Below are positions 1 through 7,028 of a DNA stretch of 64,000 bases, one piece after another. The notes beneath the pieces are model-generated. The model was not told the DNA's origin. It made no database searches and was given only the letters and a program-made list of their open reading frames with translations. The stretch comes from a virus. The stretch is taken from the IMG/VR virus record IMGVR_UViG_3300044797_000098, positions 248,001-312,000 of that record. The stretch is one strand, 5' to 3'. The position numbers were made by a program, and so were the translations under genes. The number at the start of each line of letters is the position of its first letter. The stretch's first letter is position 1.

Positions 1-48
1 TCTCTGTGTTGCTAATACGGCGAGTTTGGAACATGATGGACAAAACAT
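1..48 (-). CDS. Partial small zinc-ribbon-like protein, N-terminus only
   Basis: An ATG at base 48 opens a reading frame that runs off the left edge after 16 codons. It begins MFCPSCSKLAV, so a CxxC zinc knuckle starts at residue 3. An AGG seven bases before the ATG could serve as ribosome binding site. The start lies just downstream of a minus-strand terminator, so it would need its own promoter or readthrough. Too little is visible to name a function. Confidence 0.4.
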   Translation of the reverse strand, partial: MFCPSCSKLAVLATQR

Positions 49-62
49 ATTATGACCTATAT

Positions 63-100
63 AAAAAAAATAGGACGCAACATTTTACTATTGCGTCCTA
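63..100 (-). terminator. Rho-independent terminator
   Basis: A perfect 10-bp stem (TAGGACGCAA / TTGCGTCCTA, 71-80 and 91-100) with a 10-base loop is followed on the minus strand by eight U residues. It ends the minus-strand unit containing the Lys/Ser-rich peptide gene. Confidence 0.85.
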
Positions 101-117
101 TTCACGTTATCGAGCAA

Positions 118-201
118 TTACTTGCTTGATTTTTTTCCCTTTTTAGGGCTGCTTTTTGACTTTGTCTTTGTAGACTTTGTCGATTTACTTTTCTTTGCCA
201 T
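118..201 (-). CDS. 27-residue Lys/Ser/Thr-rich basic peptide
   Basis: A short frame, MAKKSKSTKSTKTKSKSSPK..., has about 11 Lys and 9 Ser in 27 residues and no acidic residue. It resembles the disordered, nucleic-acid-binding tails of histone- or protamine-like proteins, but is too short for family assignment. The strongest support for expression is its ribosome binding site, a 12-base perfect match to the anti-SD ending one base before the ATG. It is the last gene before a strong terminator. Confidence 0.6.
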   Translation of the reverse strand: MAKKSKSTKSTKTKSKSSPKKGKKSSK

Positions 202-213
202 GATCACCTCCTT
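202..213 (-). promoter_or_regulatory. Extended perfect Shine-Dalgarno sequence
   Basis: AAGGAGGTGATC directly precedes the ATG of the basic peptide. It is fully complementary to the canonical 3' end of bacterial 16S rRNA (GATCACCTCCTT), far stronger than the usual AGG or GGAG sites elsewhere in the window. It implies high-level translation or ribosome trapping, and a host with a standard anti-SD. Confidence 0.75.
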
Positions 214-230
214 CATGAGGGCTGTTATTA

Positions 231-253
231 GCCATCAATTATACATTGATGGC
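231..253. repeat. 9-bp inverted repeat between HNH gene and basic peptide
   Basis: GCCATCAAT and ATTGATGGC flank a 5-base loop. No U-run follows on either strand, so it is more likely an RNA processing or stabilising hairpin in the leader of the basic peptide than a terminator. Confidence 0.5.
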
Positions 254-285
254 ATATTATTGGTTTATTAAGTTAAGTTTTTTCT

Positions 286-795
286 TTATTTTGTAATATA
301 TTTACTCCAAGTTTCATGCCAGCCATCTTCTACGGACATGTAATGCATATGCTCATTTGGTATGAATGGCTGTTTAATTAATTTCATTCCTGACTCTTCT
401 AATGTTTTATTACTTTTCTTAGAATTACATTTTTTACAAGCAACAACACAATTTTCGAATGTTGATTGACCGCCTAATGCCTTTGGTAAAACATGATCTA
501 TTGTCGCCTGTGTTGATTTTAAGGCTTTTCCACAATATTGACAATTATATTTATCTCTTTTTAATACATTAAGTCTCGAAAAAACTATTTTTTTAGAAAA
601 CTTACGATACACATAATATTTTAATTTTATTACTGCCGGTAAGTGCATTACACCACTGCTAACAAAAAACTTGATATTATCCCATACTGATATAACATCC
701 GCCTTACCTTTATATACTAATCTTAATGCTTTCTTTTCCTTTATGAAAGCAATAATTTCATCTGTATAATTTAGTAAAAGAGTTTTATTATGCAT
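286..795 (-). CDS. HNH endonuclease
   Basis: A 169-residue protein with a basic N-terminal half and a C-terminal HNH fold. A first zinc knuckle (CQYC, about residue 86) is followed by a DHVLPKALGG motif holding the catalytic His, then ENCV and a second knuckle CKKCNSKKSN (about 119-128). This is the McrA-like HNH type common as free-standing phage nucleases. It overlaps the end of the MT-A70 gene by 8 bases and is probably co-transcribed with it. It could be a homing endonuclease or act on host or competing phage DNA; the sequence does not decide. Confidence 0.9.
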   Translation of the reverse strand: MHNKTLLLNYTDEIIAFIKEKKALRLVYKGKADVISVWDNIKFFVSSGVMHLPAVIKLKYYVYRKFSKKIVFSRLNVLKRDKYNCQYCGKALKSTQATIDHVLPKALGGQSTFENCVVACKKCNSKKSNKTLEESGMKLIKQPFIPNEHMHYMSVEDGWHETWSKYITK

Positions 796-1438
796 TGATT
801 AATTTTTCTAATGATACTTTTACATCTTCATGCATTGTTGCAGGTGCTTCATTTCCAATACATACCCAATCTTTTCGTTGCCTACGGGCGAACATTTCCA
901 GTTTATTTCCTTTAAACATTAAATCGAGTGAATCTTGTAAATGTTCTGGCTTGGCTGAATGTTTTAGATTTTGTCCGAATGAAACCGAACGCTGGGAACG
1001 GTTTTCTAATTGTTTATATATTTCCGTATTATTTATTCCAATAAGACATATCTCGTGTGATTGTCTAAATAATCTACCCATACCGAATGACAATAGATTT
1101 TCCATTATATATTTTACTTTATCGCGGAACCCTGCAACATTTAATAATTCATATATTGAGGTCTCTTTTTTTGATTTACACCATACATATGTTTGCTTTT
1201 GCTTAAATCCCCATGCATTCATAACGTCCATACCATCTTGTAAAATTGATGACGGAACCCATAATGCGAGAATACATCCGTTTGGATCAGCAATTTGACT
1301 AACTGGAAGATTACATATACTATTAGTTTTCATGGTGCCATTGTAATTTGCCTCGGCGCCACGTTTAACGTCTGACATTTTTAATTTATCTTTGAACGCA
1401 CCCCACGGCGGGTCTGAAACTATAACTTGAAACTTCAT
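788..1438 (-). CDS. MT-A70 family adenine N6-methyltransferase
   Basis: A 216-residue protein with the catalytic DPPW motif at residues 9-12, followed by a hydrophobic strand (CILALWVPSS) and a C-terminal Trp-rich segment. This matches the bacterial and phage MT-A70 family, which transfers a methyl group from SAM to adenine N6 in DNA or RNA. Its overlap with the HNH gene resembles a compact restriction-modification pairing, but HNH and MT-A70 genes are often merely neighbours in large phages. Likely roles are modification of phage DNA against host nucleases or regulatory methylation. Confidence 0.88.
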   Translation of the reverse strand: MKFQVIVSDPPWGAFKDKLKMSDVKRGAEANYNGTMKTNSICNLPVSQIADPNGCILALWVPSSILQDGMDVMNAWGFKQKQTYVWCKSKKETSIYELLNVAGFRDKVKYIMENLLSFGMGRLFRQSHEICLIGINNTEIYKQLENRSQRSVSFGQNLKHSAKPEHLQDSLDLMFKGNKLEMFARRQRKDWVCIGNEAPATMHEDVKVSLEKLINA

Positions 1439-1439
1439 A

Positions 1440-1685
1440 TTAATTATGGCTCACTTTTTCTTTATATACACATACTGCTGATGGGTTAAATATCCCAACA
1501 CCATACTGATTTTTATTATTTTTACATATAATTCCAAAAGACTGACCATTCGGCAAAATTATAGCGCAATCATCTAAATATTTAGAATTAAATATATTTT
1601 TATATTCATTGCCTAATAAAGCATAACCATTAATTCTATTGCTAATTTTCCCATTTTCTGGAATTATAGCACTTTCAATTCTAAT
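1440..1685 (-). CDS. Unknown protein without a standard start codon
   Basis: A frame open from 1692 to the TAA at 1440-1442 encodes about 80 residues of normal-looking sequence (IPENGKISNRING... IILPNGQSFGIICKNNK...). It contains no ATG, and its only TTG and GTG codons are internal. Candidate starts are ATT at 1685-1683 or 1679-1677. Alternatively the frame is the C-terminal half of the preceding gene, with which it overlaps by about 20 bases. A real frameshift or a sequence error would fuse the two. Confidence 0.5.
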   Translation of the reverse strand: MRIESAIIPENGKISNRINGYALLGNEYKNIFNSKYLDDCAIILPNGQSFGIICKNNKNQYGVGIFNPSAVCVYKEKVSHN

Positions 1686-1972
1686 AAGGTTCTATCTTTC
1701 ATAAATTGACGCAAAACACTATAATCGTCAATTTCTGATGGCATAATTTTAGATGCAAAAATTAATATATCAATTATTGATTTTTCAATAACATCACTAC
1801 TTATACTGTTATCAATAACATATGGTATAATCATCTTACCTTGACTAATTTCTGGTTCTAATTTATTGTTCAAAACAATATAACGAACACTTTCATGTGT
1901 ATCATATACTGGCTGCATACCACCTAAATTTTCAAACAAAAAACATTTACTTAAATTACAATTTTCTATCAT
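1664..1972 (-). CDS. Unknown 102-residue protein
   Basis: No family recognised. The N-terminus has two Cys (ENCNLSKCFLF), then a mixed alpha/beta region and an acidic C-terminal helix ending LLELKVL. The start overlaps the preceding stop as ATGA, the usual junction in this genome. Its 3' end overlaps a second open frame that lacks a start, so the protein may continue by frameshift into 1440-1685. Confidence 0.7.
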   Translation of the reverse strand: MIENCNLSKCFLFENLGGMQPVYDTHESVRYIVLNNKLEPEISQGKMIIPYVIDNSISSDVIEKSIIDILIFASKIMPSEIDDYSVLRQFMKDRTLLELKVL

Positions 1973-2304
1973 TTTCCTAATATCTCATTTATTCTATCAA
2001 TTAAATTATCAATAACAAAAATCTTTATCTTTTGCGAGTTCTCTTCGCGTTTTTCAACTAATTTATTATATCTTTTACTAATCTTGAACAACTTATCATA
2101 ATCCGTTAACTTAAACTTACTTTTTTCATTTGGAATACTATCAATCCATTTTTCTAAATCTTTTGGCATTTCTGGTATAGTTTTTAATTCCTCTGATACC
2201 TCAACTAACTCTTGACTTAACTTTACTTGATGATCAAAAAGTTCTTGCATTTGTAGATATTTTTCGACTATTTCATCATTATTATCGAATGTATATCCGT
2301 CCAT
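1969..2304 (-). CDS. Unknown coiled-coil protein, 111 residues
   Basis: The sequence is strongly helical and charged: a first coiled coil (about 12-45, KYLQMQELFDHQVKLSQELV), a Pro break (PEMPKD), and a second helical pair ending DRINEILGK. No enzymatic motif. It sits in a tight cluster with 2307-3008 and 3008-3556, with gaps of two bases or overlaps, suggesting a multi-subunit structural or assembly role. That is inference only. Confidence 0.72.
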   Translation of the reverse strand: MDGYTFDNNDEIVEKYLQMQELFDHQVKLSQELVEVSEELKTIPEMPKDLEKWIDSIPNEKSKFKLTDYDKLFKISKRYNKLVEKREENSQKIKIFVIDNLIDRINEILGK

Positions 2305-2306
2305 AA

Positions 2307-3008
2307 TTACCTATTCATTATCACTACTGGCAATGTTATCGTTGAATTGGAATTACCTACATTTATCTTCTGTGTCGTTTCTAATATTTTCTTTGTTGCC
2401 GTATCTGTTTTTGTAAGTTTAATTATATATGAACCGGGTTTTAATTGTGCTTGCCATTTACCTACTGCATTAGTTTTAGTTTTATGAACTTCATTGCCGG
2501 CTTCATCATTTATTAAAACACTGGCCATAAACATATCCTTACCGGTATTATCTGACACTCTCTGAATTACTGAAACTTTTTTGTTTCCTGTGGATGCTGG
2601 TGGCTGTGGCACTTTCTCTGACGATTGATTAGGAACTGCTAAAACCGCTGGCTGTTGAACCTGTGCTGCTACACCAGCACGATCAATACGACGCTTACTA
2701 ATATCGATCTCTGTCGCTTCTGTTATTTGATGCTCATTAGATATTTTAATGACTTTTGGTTCTTCTTCATCATCAGCATCTTGCTGTGCTAACTGTGATT
2801 GTCGATATTCTTTTTGTAATTCATCTATATATGCGAAGATTTTATTTGTTTTATCTGCTATCAGTTTCAATAGCATATCTTGATTAAAAACAAGTTTCTG
2901 CAAAACATCTACTTTGCTTTCTAATGCAAGTATAATATCTGATGCTTTACGAGGTTCTGGTTCGTAAGCATAACCGTCAGTATTAAATTGTTCTGTATTA
3001 TTTGACAT
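2307..3008 (-). CDS. Coiled-coil protein with C-terminal Ig/transthyretin-like domain
   Basis: 233 residues. The N-terminal 25 resemble its neighbour (YAYEPEPRK here, YQAYEPEW next door). Residues about 25-75 form a coiled coil, followed by a Pro/Gln/Val-rich linker. The last 85 residues look like a beta-sandwich of the carboxypeptidase-regulatory type (GNEVHKTKTNAVGKWQAQL, PGSYIIKLTKTD). Such domains occur in virion decoration and fibre proteins. A structural role is likely but unproven. Confidence 0.7.
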   Translation of the reverse strand: MSNNTEQFNTDGYAYEPEPRKASDIILALESKVDVLQKLVFNQDMLLKLIADKTNKIFAYIDELQKEYRQSQLAQQDADDEEEPKVIKISNEHQITEATEIDISKRRIDRAGVAAQVQQPAVLAVPNQSSEKVPQPPASTGNKKVSVIQRVSDNTGKDMFMASVLINDEAGNEVHKTKTNAVGKWQAQLKPGSYIIKLTKTDTATKKILETTQKINVGNSNSTITLPVVIMNR

Positions 3009-3556
3009 TATTGCCTATCTATAAAAATACCTACATTAATTCCAACGCGTTTCAATACTACTATATCATCAACTTTAACTTCTTCTTGGAAACTTTCATT
3101 TTCACCATACAAAATAGTCCTTGCTATACTTTCTACCTGTTGTATTGAGCCAGTATGAACAATTTTTCCTGATACAAGCAAAATATATTCTCCGACTTTT
3201 GGCTGACCTTGAACCGATTGTTCTTCCTGCGTAGTATTTTCTTCTTCTGCCGGTATTACTTTTGCTACTATATTTGGTGGCGGAAAAACATAATCATTAT
3301 TATCTATAATGTGTCCCTGTTCGACTGTTATTTCATTTCCATTATCATCAAAAATCCTGCCATCAACGGATGAAAAATCCGGATTATCTATTTTTTTCGA
3401 AGATTTCACCAATGGAACGGTTTTTCTTGGCATTTGTATTGGCTGTTTTCCTAATCGAACCCATTCAGGCTCATAAGCCTGATATTCAGGCTTATTATTC
3501 CTATTAGGATTTCTGATTATATCATCTTTATCCGACATCTTCTGTCCTCTTTGCAT
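3008..3556 (-). CDS. Unknown protein, possible virion component, 182 residues
   Basis: It shares a YEPEW segment with the following gene product (YEPEPRK), suggesting a common interaction motif. A basic Pro-rich region (about 35-55), a segment starting VDGRIFDDNGNEITVEQG, an acidic linker, and a C-terminal beta-rich domain (VGEYILLVSGKIVHTG) follow. No family recognised. It overlaps the bS21 gene by 29 bases; an internal ATG (MSDKDDIIRNP, residue 7) would shorten the overlap to 11 and may be the real start. Confidence 0.68.
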   Translation of the reverse strand: MQRGQKMSDKDDIIRNPNRNNKPEYQAYEPEWVRLGKQPIQMPRKTVPLVKSSKKIDNPDFSSVDGRIFDDNGNEITVEQGHIIDNNDYVFPPPNIVAKVIPAEEENTTQEEQSVQGQPKVGEYILLVSGKIVHTGSIQQVESIARTILYGENESFQEEVKVDDIVVLKRVGINVGIFIDRQ

Positions 3557-3911
3557 CTCGTTCTTGACGACGCTTTTGTTTTTTTGCTTCTTTCTTTATC
3601 TTTTCTTTTTCATATTCTCCGGAAGCAATTTTTTCTGCTTTGATTTTTTCTTCATATAAACGCTGCATTGTTTCTGCGTGCTTGCGACGTTTTTTGACGC
3701 TGGGTTTCTCATAACCCTGTTTCTCTTTATATTTAGCAAGAACACCGTCTGCTTGAACAAGCGAGCGGAATGTTTTGAATGCTCGATCGAAGTTATTTCC
3801 ATATACTTCGACTTGGAGCGGTTTAAGGTATTCCCAATCGAACTCAGGTGATGTTTCTTTTTTTAATGTTGTTGTTTCTTTTTTTGAGTATTTTTTATTT
3901 ATTTTCTTCAT
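3528..3911 (-). CDS. rpsU: Ribosomal protein bS21 homologue with long basic tail
   Basis: Residues about 30-85 match bS21 of the bacterial small subunit: a strand (PLQVEVYG), then NFDRAFKTFRSLVQADGVLAK, then YEKPSVKKRRKHAETMQRL, the typical YEKPS.kRkrk pattern. A roughly 30-residue N-terminal extension and a 45-residue Lys/Arg/Glu-rich C-terminal helix make it 127 residues, against about 70 in bacteria. bS21 sits by the mRNA exit near the anti-SD helix and aids initiation. Huge phages are known to carry bS21, probably to bias host ribosomes to phage mRNA. Its leader hairpin suggests special translational control. Confidence 0.88.
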   Translation of the reverse strand: MKKINKKYSKKETTTLKKETSPEFDWEYLKPLQVEVYGNNFDRAFKTFRSLVQADGVLAKYKEKQGYEKPSVKKRRKHAETMQRLYEEKIKAEKIASGEYEKEKIKKEAKKQKRRQERDAKRTEDVG

Positions 3912-3940
3912 TCACATACGTGTGTGTGCACACGCTCCTT
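3912..3940 (-). promoter_or_regulatory. bS21 leader: SD separated from ATG by a hairpin
   Basis: AAGGAG (3940-3935) lies 23 bases before the ATG, too far for normal initiation. Sixteen of those bases form a 6-bp GC-rich stem (CGTGTG / CACACG) with a 4-base loop (3919-3934). Folding leaves a spacing of 7 bases, which is optimal. Phage T4 gene 25 is a known case of an SD brought near by an intervening hairpin. Confidence 0.7.
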
Positions 3941-3957
3941 TGTTATTATATAACACG

Positions 3958-4260
3958 TTAGATTAAAATTGCAAGTTTTTCGTATTGTTCATCCGTTAGC
4001 AATAAATATCCTTGTTCAATAAGTTTCCTATCTACTTCTGCTCTGCATTCATCTAATTGATCTCTTCTATATTTAGTTTTGGACCAATTAAGTAAATTAT
4101 CACCTTTATATCTATAACACCAAGTATTTCTTTCATTTTCTGGATCAGCAATTATTATAGCGAATTGTTTATCTGTTCCAACTAAGACACGAATATCATG
4201 TGAATGAATATTATTGTAATATGATTTCCATGGTTCTAAAACTATTTTCTTTTCTCTCAT
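3958..4260 (-). CDS. Family A small protein (LEPWK ... GYLLLT) with C-terminal tail
   Basis: 100 residues, unknown function. It belongs to a paralogous set with an N-terminal L-x-P-W motif (VLEPWKSYY) and a conserved C-terminal stretch, DRKLIEQGYLLLTDEQ, running into EKLAILI. The nearest relative in the window is 6031-6345, which shares (D)RKLIE-GY-LLT-EQ. It sits between bS21 and topoisomerase I, two bases from the latter. The tail (Lys -6, Leu -2) is shared with over 30 other proteins here. Confidence 0.78.
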   Translation of the reverse strand: MREKKIVLEPWKSYYNNIHSHDIRVLVGTDKQFAIIIADPENERNTWCYRYKGDNLLNWSKTKYRRDQLDECRAEVDRKLIEQGYLLLTDEQYEKLAILI

Positions 4261-4261
4261 A

Positions 4262-6034
4262 TTACGCCACCATCTTTACATTTTCAATAGCCCTACACGC
4301 CGGATTTATGCATACATTAAATTTTCCGAACTTACCTTCTCGTTCGATCATATTTTGATTGCATTTTTTACATAAAACTTTATCGCCCAACTTGTTCCTA
4401 TATGCTGTTGCTAATTCTTTGGAAAATATATCATAAAACTGTTTTAATAGTTCTGTGTGCGTTATTTTACCTTCTGCTATCTTATCTAACTCCTCTTCGA
4501 TCTTCGAAGTAAAACTATAATCCATAAATGTAAATAATTCTGATAGACAATTAGTTATTTGTTTTCCCAATTCTGTCGGTTTATATGTATTATTAGTTTT
4601 CTCAACATAATGTCTATTTGATATTTTCTTAATAATTTCTGAAAAGGTCGATGGTCTTCCGATTTGTTTTTGCTCTAATTCTTTTAGCAACGAAGCATCA
4701 TTATACCTTGGCGGAGGCTGGGTATATTTTTGATCGGCTTTTATAGATTTATCGTCCAATAATAATTCTTGTTTTTCTATTAAATTTGGTATTTCAATTT
4801 TACCGGCATCAACATCACCGAATATTTTTAGATATCCACGATCTGCTAATGCTTTACCCGATGCCTTGAAAACAATTTTGTTATCGTTTTTATTCACAAT
4901 TTTTACATTTAAGGTGTTCCATATTGCCGGTGTCATTTGACTTGCAATAGCATACTGCCATATAACTGAATATAATTCCTTCTCATCACCACTCATATAA
5001 CCGCTATCAGGTAATGCATTTATATTTGTTGGACGGATTGCCTCATGTGCTGCCTGAGCGGTCTCTTTCGTTGCGTGTATATTTTTGGTTTTAGGCAGAT
5101 CATAATTATTATCTTTGATCCATTTTCTAATATCAGTGATGGCTTCTTCTGCCATCGATGTTGCGTCTGTTCTGATGTATGTAATCACTCCATTTTCATA
5201 TAACCCTTGGGCAACACTCATACATTTCTCTGGTTCCCAACCACGCTTAGCCATAACTTGTTGTAATGATGCCGTTATCAATGGTGCTGGCGGTTTCTCT
5301 TTCACTTGTTTGGAAACAACCTTTGATACAACGAAGTGCTTATTTTCTTGTATAAAAGAAACTAATTTATCTGATTGTTCTTTATTTTTTATTTTTCCAT
5401 CATACTTGGCTGAGAATGTCTCTCGTAATTGAGTTTGCAGCTTAATACCACAAGTCCAGTATTCTTCTGGTTTAAATATCTCGATCTCGTTTTCACGGTC
5501 TGAGATTAAGCGAGTGGCTACTGATTGAACTCTACCTGCCGAAAGATTATTAGCATACGCCGTCATAAGATATGGTGAAACGGTAAATCCAACGATACGA
5601 TCGAGGACGCGTCTTGCTTCCTGAGCCCTTACCATATTAGCATCTATTGCGTGCTTTTCTTTTATTCCTTTTTCTATACCATACTTAGTTATCTCATTAA
5701 ATACTGCCCTAAAAATTGGCTTGCCTGTGGATTTTAAAATATCGGCGACATCGGCACTAATTTTTTCACCCTCTCTATCTGCGTCCGTGCATAATAGTAT
5801 TTCATTACACTCACACGAAGCATTGATTATATTATCAATTACCTCAATTTTATCTTTGAGCAAAACGTAATGAGGTCGAAAATTGTTTTCGATATCGATT
5901 CCTATGCCGTGTTTGCCACCTTTTGCGAGGTCTTTCACATGACCTACCGATGCGACAACAACATAATTGTCCCCAAGATATTCCTTGATCTTCTTTATCT
6001 TGTTAGGAGACTCGACTATTACTAATGTTTTCAT
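4262..6034 (-). CDS. topA: DNA topoisomerase I (type IA)
   Basis: 590 residues, shorter than E. coli TopA (865). The N-terminal Toprim domain starts LVIVESPNK (Glu 8 catalytic) and carries DADREGE near 85 for Mg binding. The central gate holds the active-site Tyr in ITYIRTDATSM (about residue 285), with SAGRVQSVA and IGRPSTFSEII downstream. One C-terminal zinc finger (CKKC ... CINPAC) ends the protein. It relaxes negative supercoils by single-strand passage. The start overlaps the stop of the next family A gene by four bases. Confidence 0.96.
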   Translation of the reverse strand: MKTLVIVESPNKIKKIKEYLGDNYVVVASVGHVKDLAKGGKHGIGIDIENNFRPHYVLLKDKIEVIDNIINASCECNEILLCTDADREGEKISADVADILKSTGKPIFRAVFNEITKYGIEKGIKEKHAIDANMVRAQEARRVLDRIVGFTVSPYLMTAYANNLSAGRVQSVATRLISDRENEIEIFKPEEYWTCGIKLQTQLRETFSAKYDGKIKNKEQSDKLVSFIQENKHFVVSKVVSKQVKEKPPAPLITASLQQVMAKRGWEPEKCMSVAQGLYENGVITYIRTDATSMAEEAITDIRKWIKDNNYDLPKTKNIHATKETAQAAHEAIRPTNINALPDSGYMSGDEKELYSVIWQYAIASQMTPAIWNTLNVKIVNKNDNKIVFKASGKALADRGYLKIFGDVDAGKIEIPNLIEKQELLLDDKSIKADQKYTQPPPRYNDASLLKELEQKQIGRPSTFSEIIKKISNRHYVEKTNNTYKPTELGKQITNCLSELFTFMDYSFTSKIEEELDKIAEGKITHTELLKQFYDIFSKELATAYRNKLGDKVLCKKCNQNMIEREGKFGKFNVCINPACRAIENVKMVA

Positions 6035-6345
6035 ATCAATAACTTAAATTTCTCACATTGTTCCTGCGTCAATAAAATATATCCACATTCAATCAACTTA
6101 CGATCCATCTTTTCTTTTAATTCTTCTATCCTATCGGGAAGATCGTAAATCCACATGGGTTCGCATTTACCGTCGATATCTTGATATTCCCATCCCCATA
6201 ATTTGGTTAAACGAGATCGTGCAATACGGGCAATCGGTATGGGAAACATACTTTTATCATTTAATAAATATCGACCAATAGAATAATTCTCTTCATTAGA
6301 CTTATGATGACTTTCTCTATATGGCTCTAAATACGATCTATTCAT
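6031..6345 (-). CDS. Family A small protein (YLEPYR ... GYILLT) with C-terminal tail
   Basis: 104 residues of unknown function. It starts MNRSYLEPYRESHH, a variant of the L-x-P-W opening, and ends DRKLIECGYILLTQEQCEKFKLLI in overlapping pieces, the clearest form of the family A C-terminus. The middle (ARSRLTKLWGWEYQD) is not conserved with its paralogues. It flanks topoisomerase I on the other side from 3958-4260. The plus-strand gene at 6363 diverges from it with only 17 bases between. Confidence 0.78.
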   Translation of the reverse strand: MNRSYLEPYRESHHKSNEENYSIGRYLLNDKSMFPIPIARIARSRLTKLWGWEYQDIDGKCEPMWIYDLPDRIEELKEKMDRKLIECGYILLTQEQCEKFKLLI

Positions 6346-6362
6346 AATTCCGCATATAATTA

Positions 6363-6761
6363 ATGATTAATCTATCTTCCTTCTTCGAAGAAAGACTTGA
6401 AAATCTTGACTGTGATCCAACGACACGAGCATACATCACCGGGATTTTCACAAAATATAAAACTGCCACTGATGACCTATCCAAGTTAGGCTCTATCACG
6501 CTAATATACGCGGAAGCAAAAAATCAGCAATCGTTTCAAAAACTAAATAATATCGCTGACTGGCTATTTTGGGCCGAGACGATGTGCCCCGAATTTTTGA
6601 ACGATGCATCAAAAGATTATTACTACACTATTGGTCAATTAAGTTATTATTCTTGCTATAAATTAACCAATAAAAAATGGATTGTATTTGAGTCTCTTGC
6701 CGATCAATTCATACCGCTTACACACGAAACCCGAAAACTGATAAAATTAAATCAACAATAA
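6363..6761 (+). CDS. Unknown plus-strand protein, 132 residues
   Basis: One of the few plus-strand genes. It is helical, with DCDPTTRAYITGIFTKY near the N-terminus and a Trp/Tyr-rich centre (NIADWLFWAETMCPEFL, YYYTIGQLSYYSCYKL). No domain recognised and no zinc motif, signal or membrane segment. It converges on 6747-7028, overlapping its end by 15 bases, and lacks the shared C-terminal tail. With so little upstream space its promoter must lie inside the adjacent topA-side gene. Confidence 0.72.
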   Translation: MINLSSFFEERLENLDCDPTTRAYITGIFTKYKTATDDLSKLGSITLIYAEAKNQQSFQKLNNIADWLFWAETMCPEFLNDASKDYYYTIGQLSYYSCYKLTNKKWIVFESLADQFIPLTHETRKLIKLNQQ

Positions 6762-7028
6762 AAACTTATCTAACTCCTCATTCGTTATCAACGGATCTAA
6801 AACTCTATTGATCCATCTAACATCAGAATGACTGTCATTAAATACTGTTTCACCTAACCGTTCTGACGAATAAATAAAATATCCATTATAGGTATATGAA
6901 CATTCTATATACTCACCAACTGAATCTAAAAAATACCCACATTTACAACGTATTTCTACGCCACCAGAAAACGCCCTATGCAATGGTGTTGAACATCTTG
7001 GACAATTGAGAATGAATATAGTTTTCAT
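6747..7028 (-). CDS. Small zinc-ribbon protein with C-terminal tail
   Basis: 93 residues. An N-terminal zinc ribbon is formed by CPRC (about residue 9) and CKC (about 28). A Tyr-rich centre (YIECSYTYNGYFIYSSE) follows, ending TNEELDKFLLLI, a clear copy of the shared tail. It overlaps the phosphatase-like gene start as ATGA, so the two are probably translationally coupled. Function unknown; zinc ribbons this size usually bind nucleic acid or protein. Confidence 0.75.
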   Translation of the reverse strand: MKTIFILNCPRCSTPLHRAFSGGVEIRCKCGYFLDSVGEYIECSYTYNGYFIYSSERLGETVFNDSHSDVRWINRVLDPLITNEELDKFLLLI

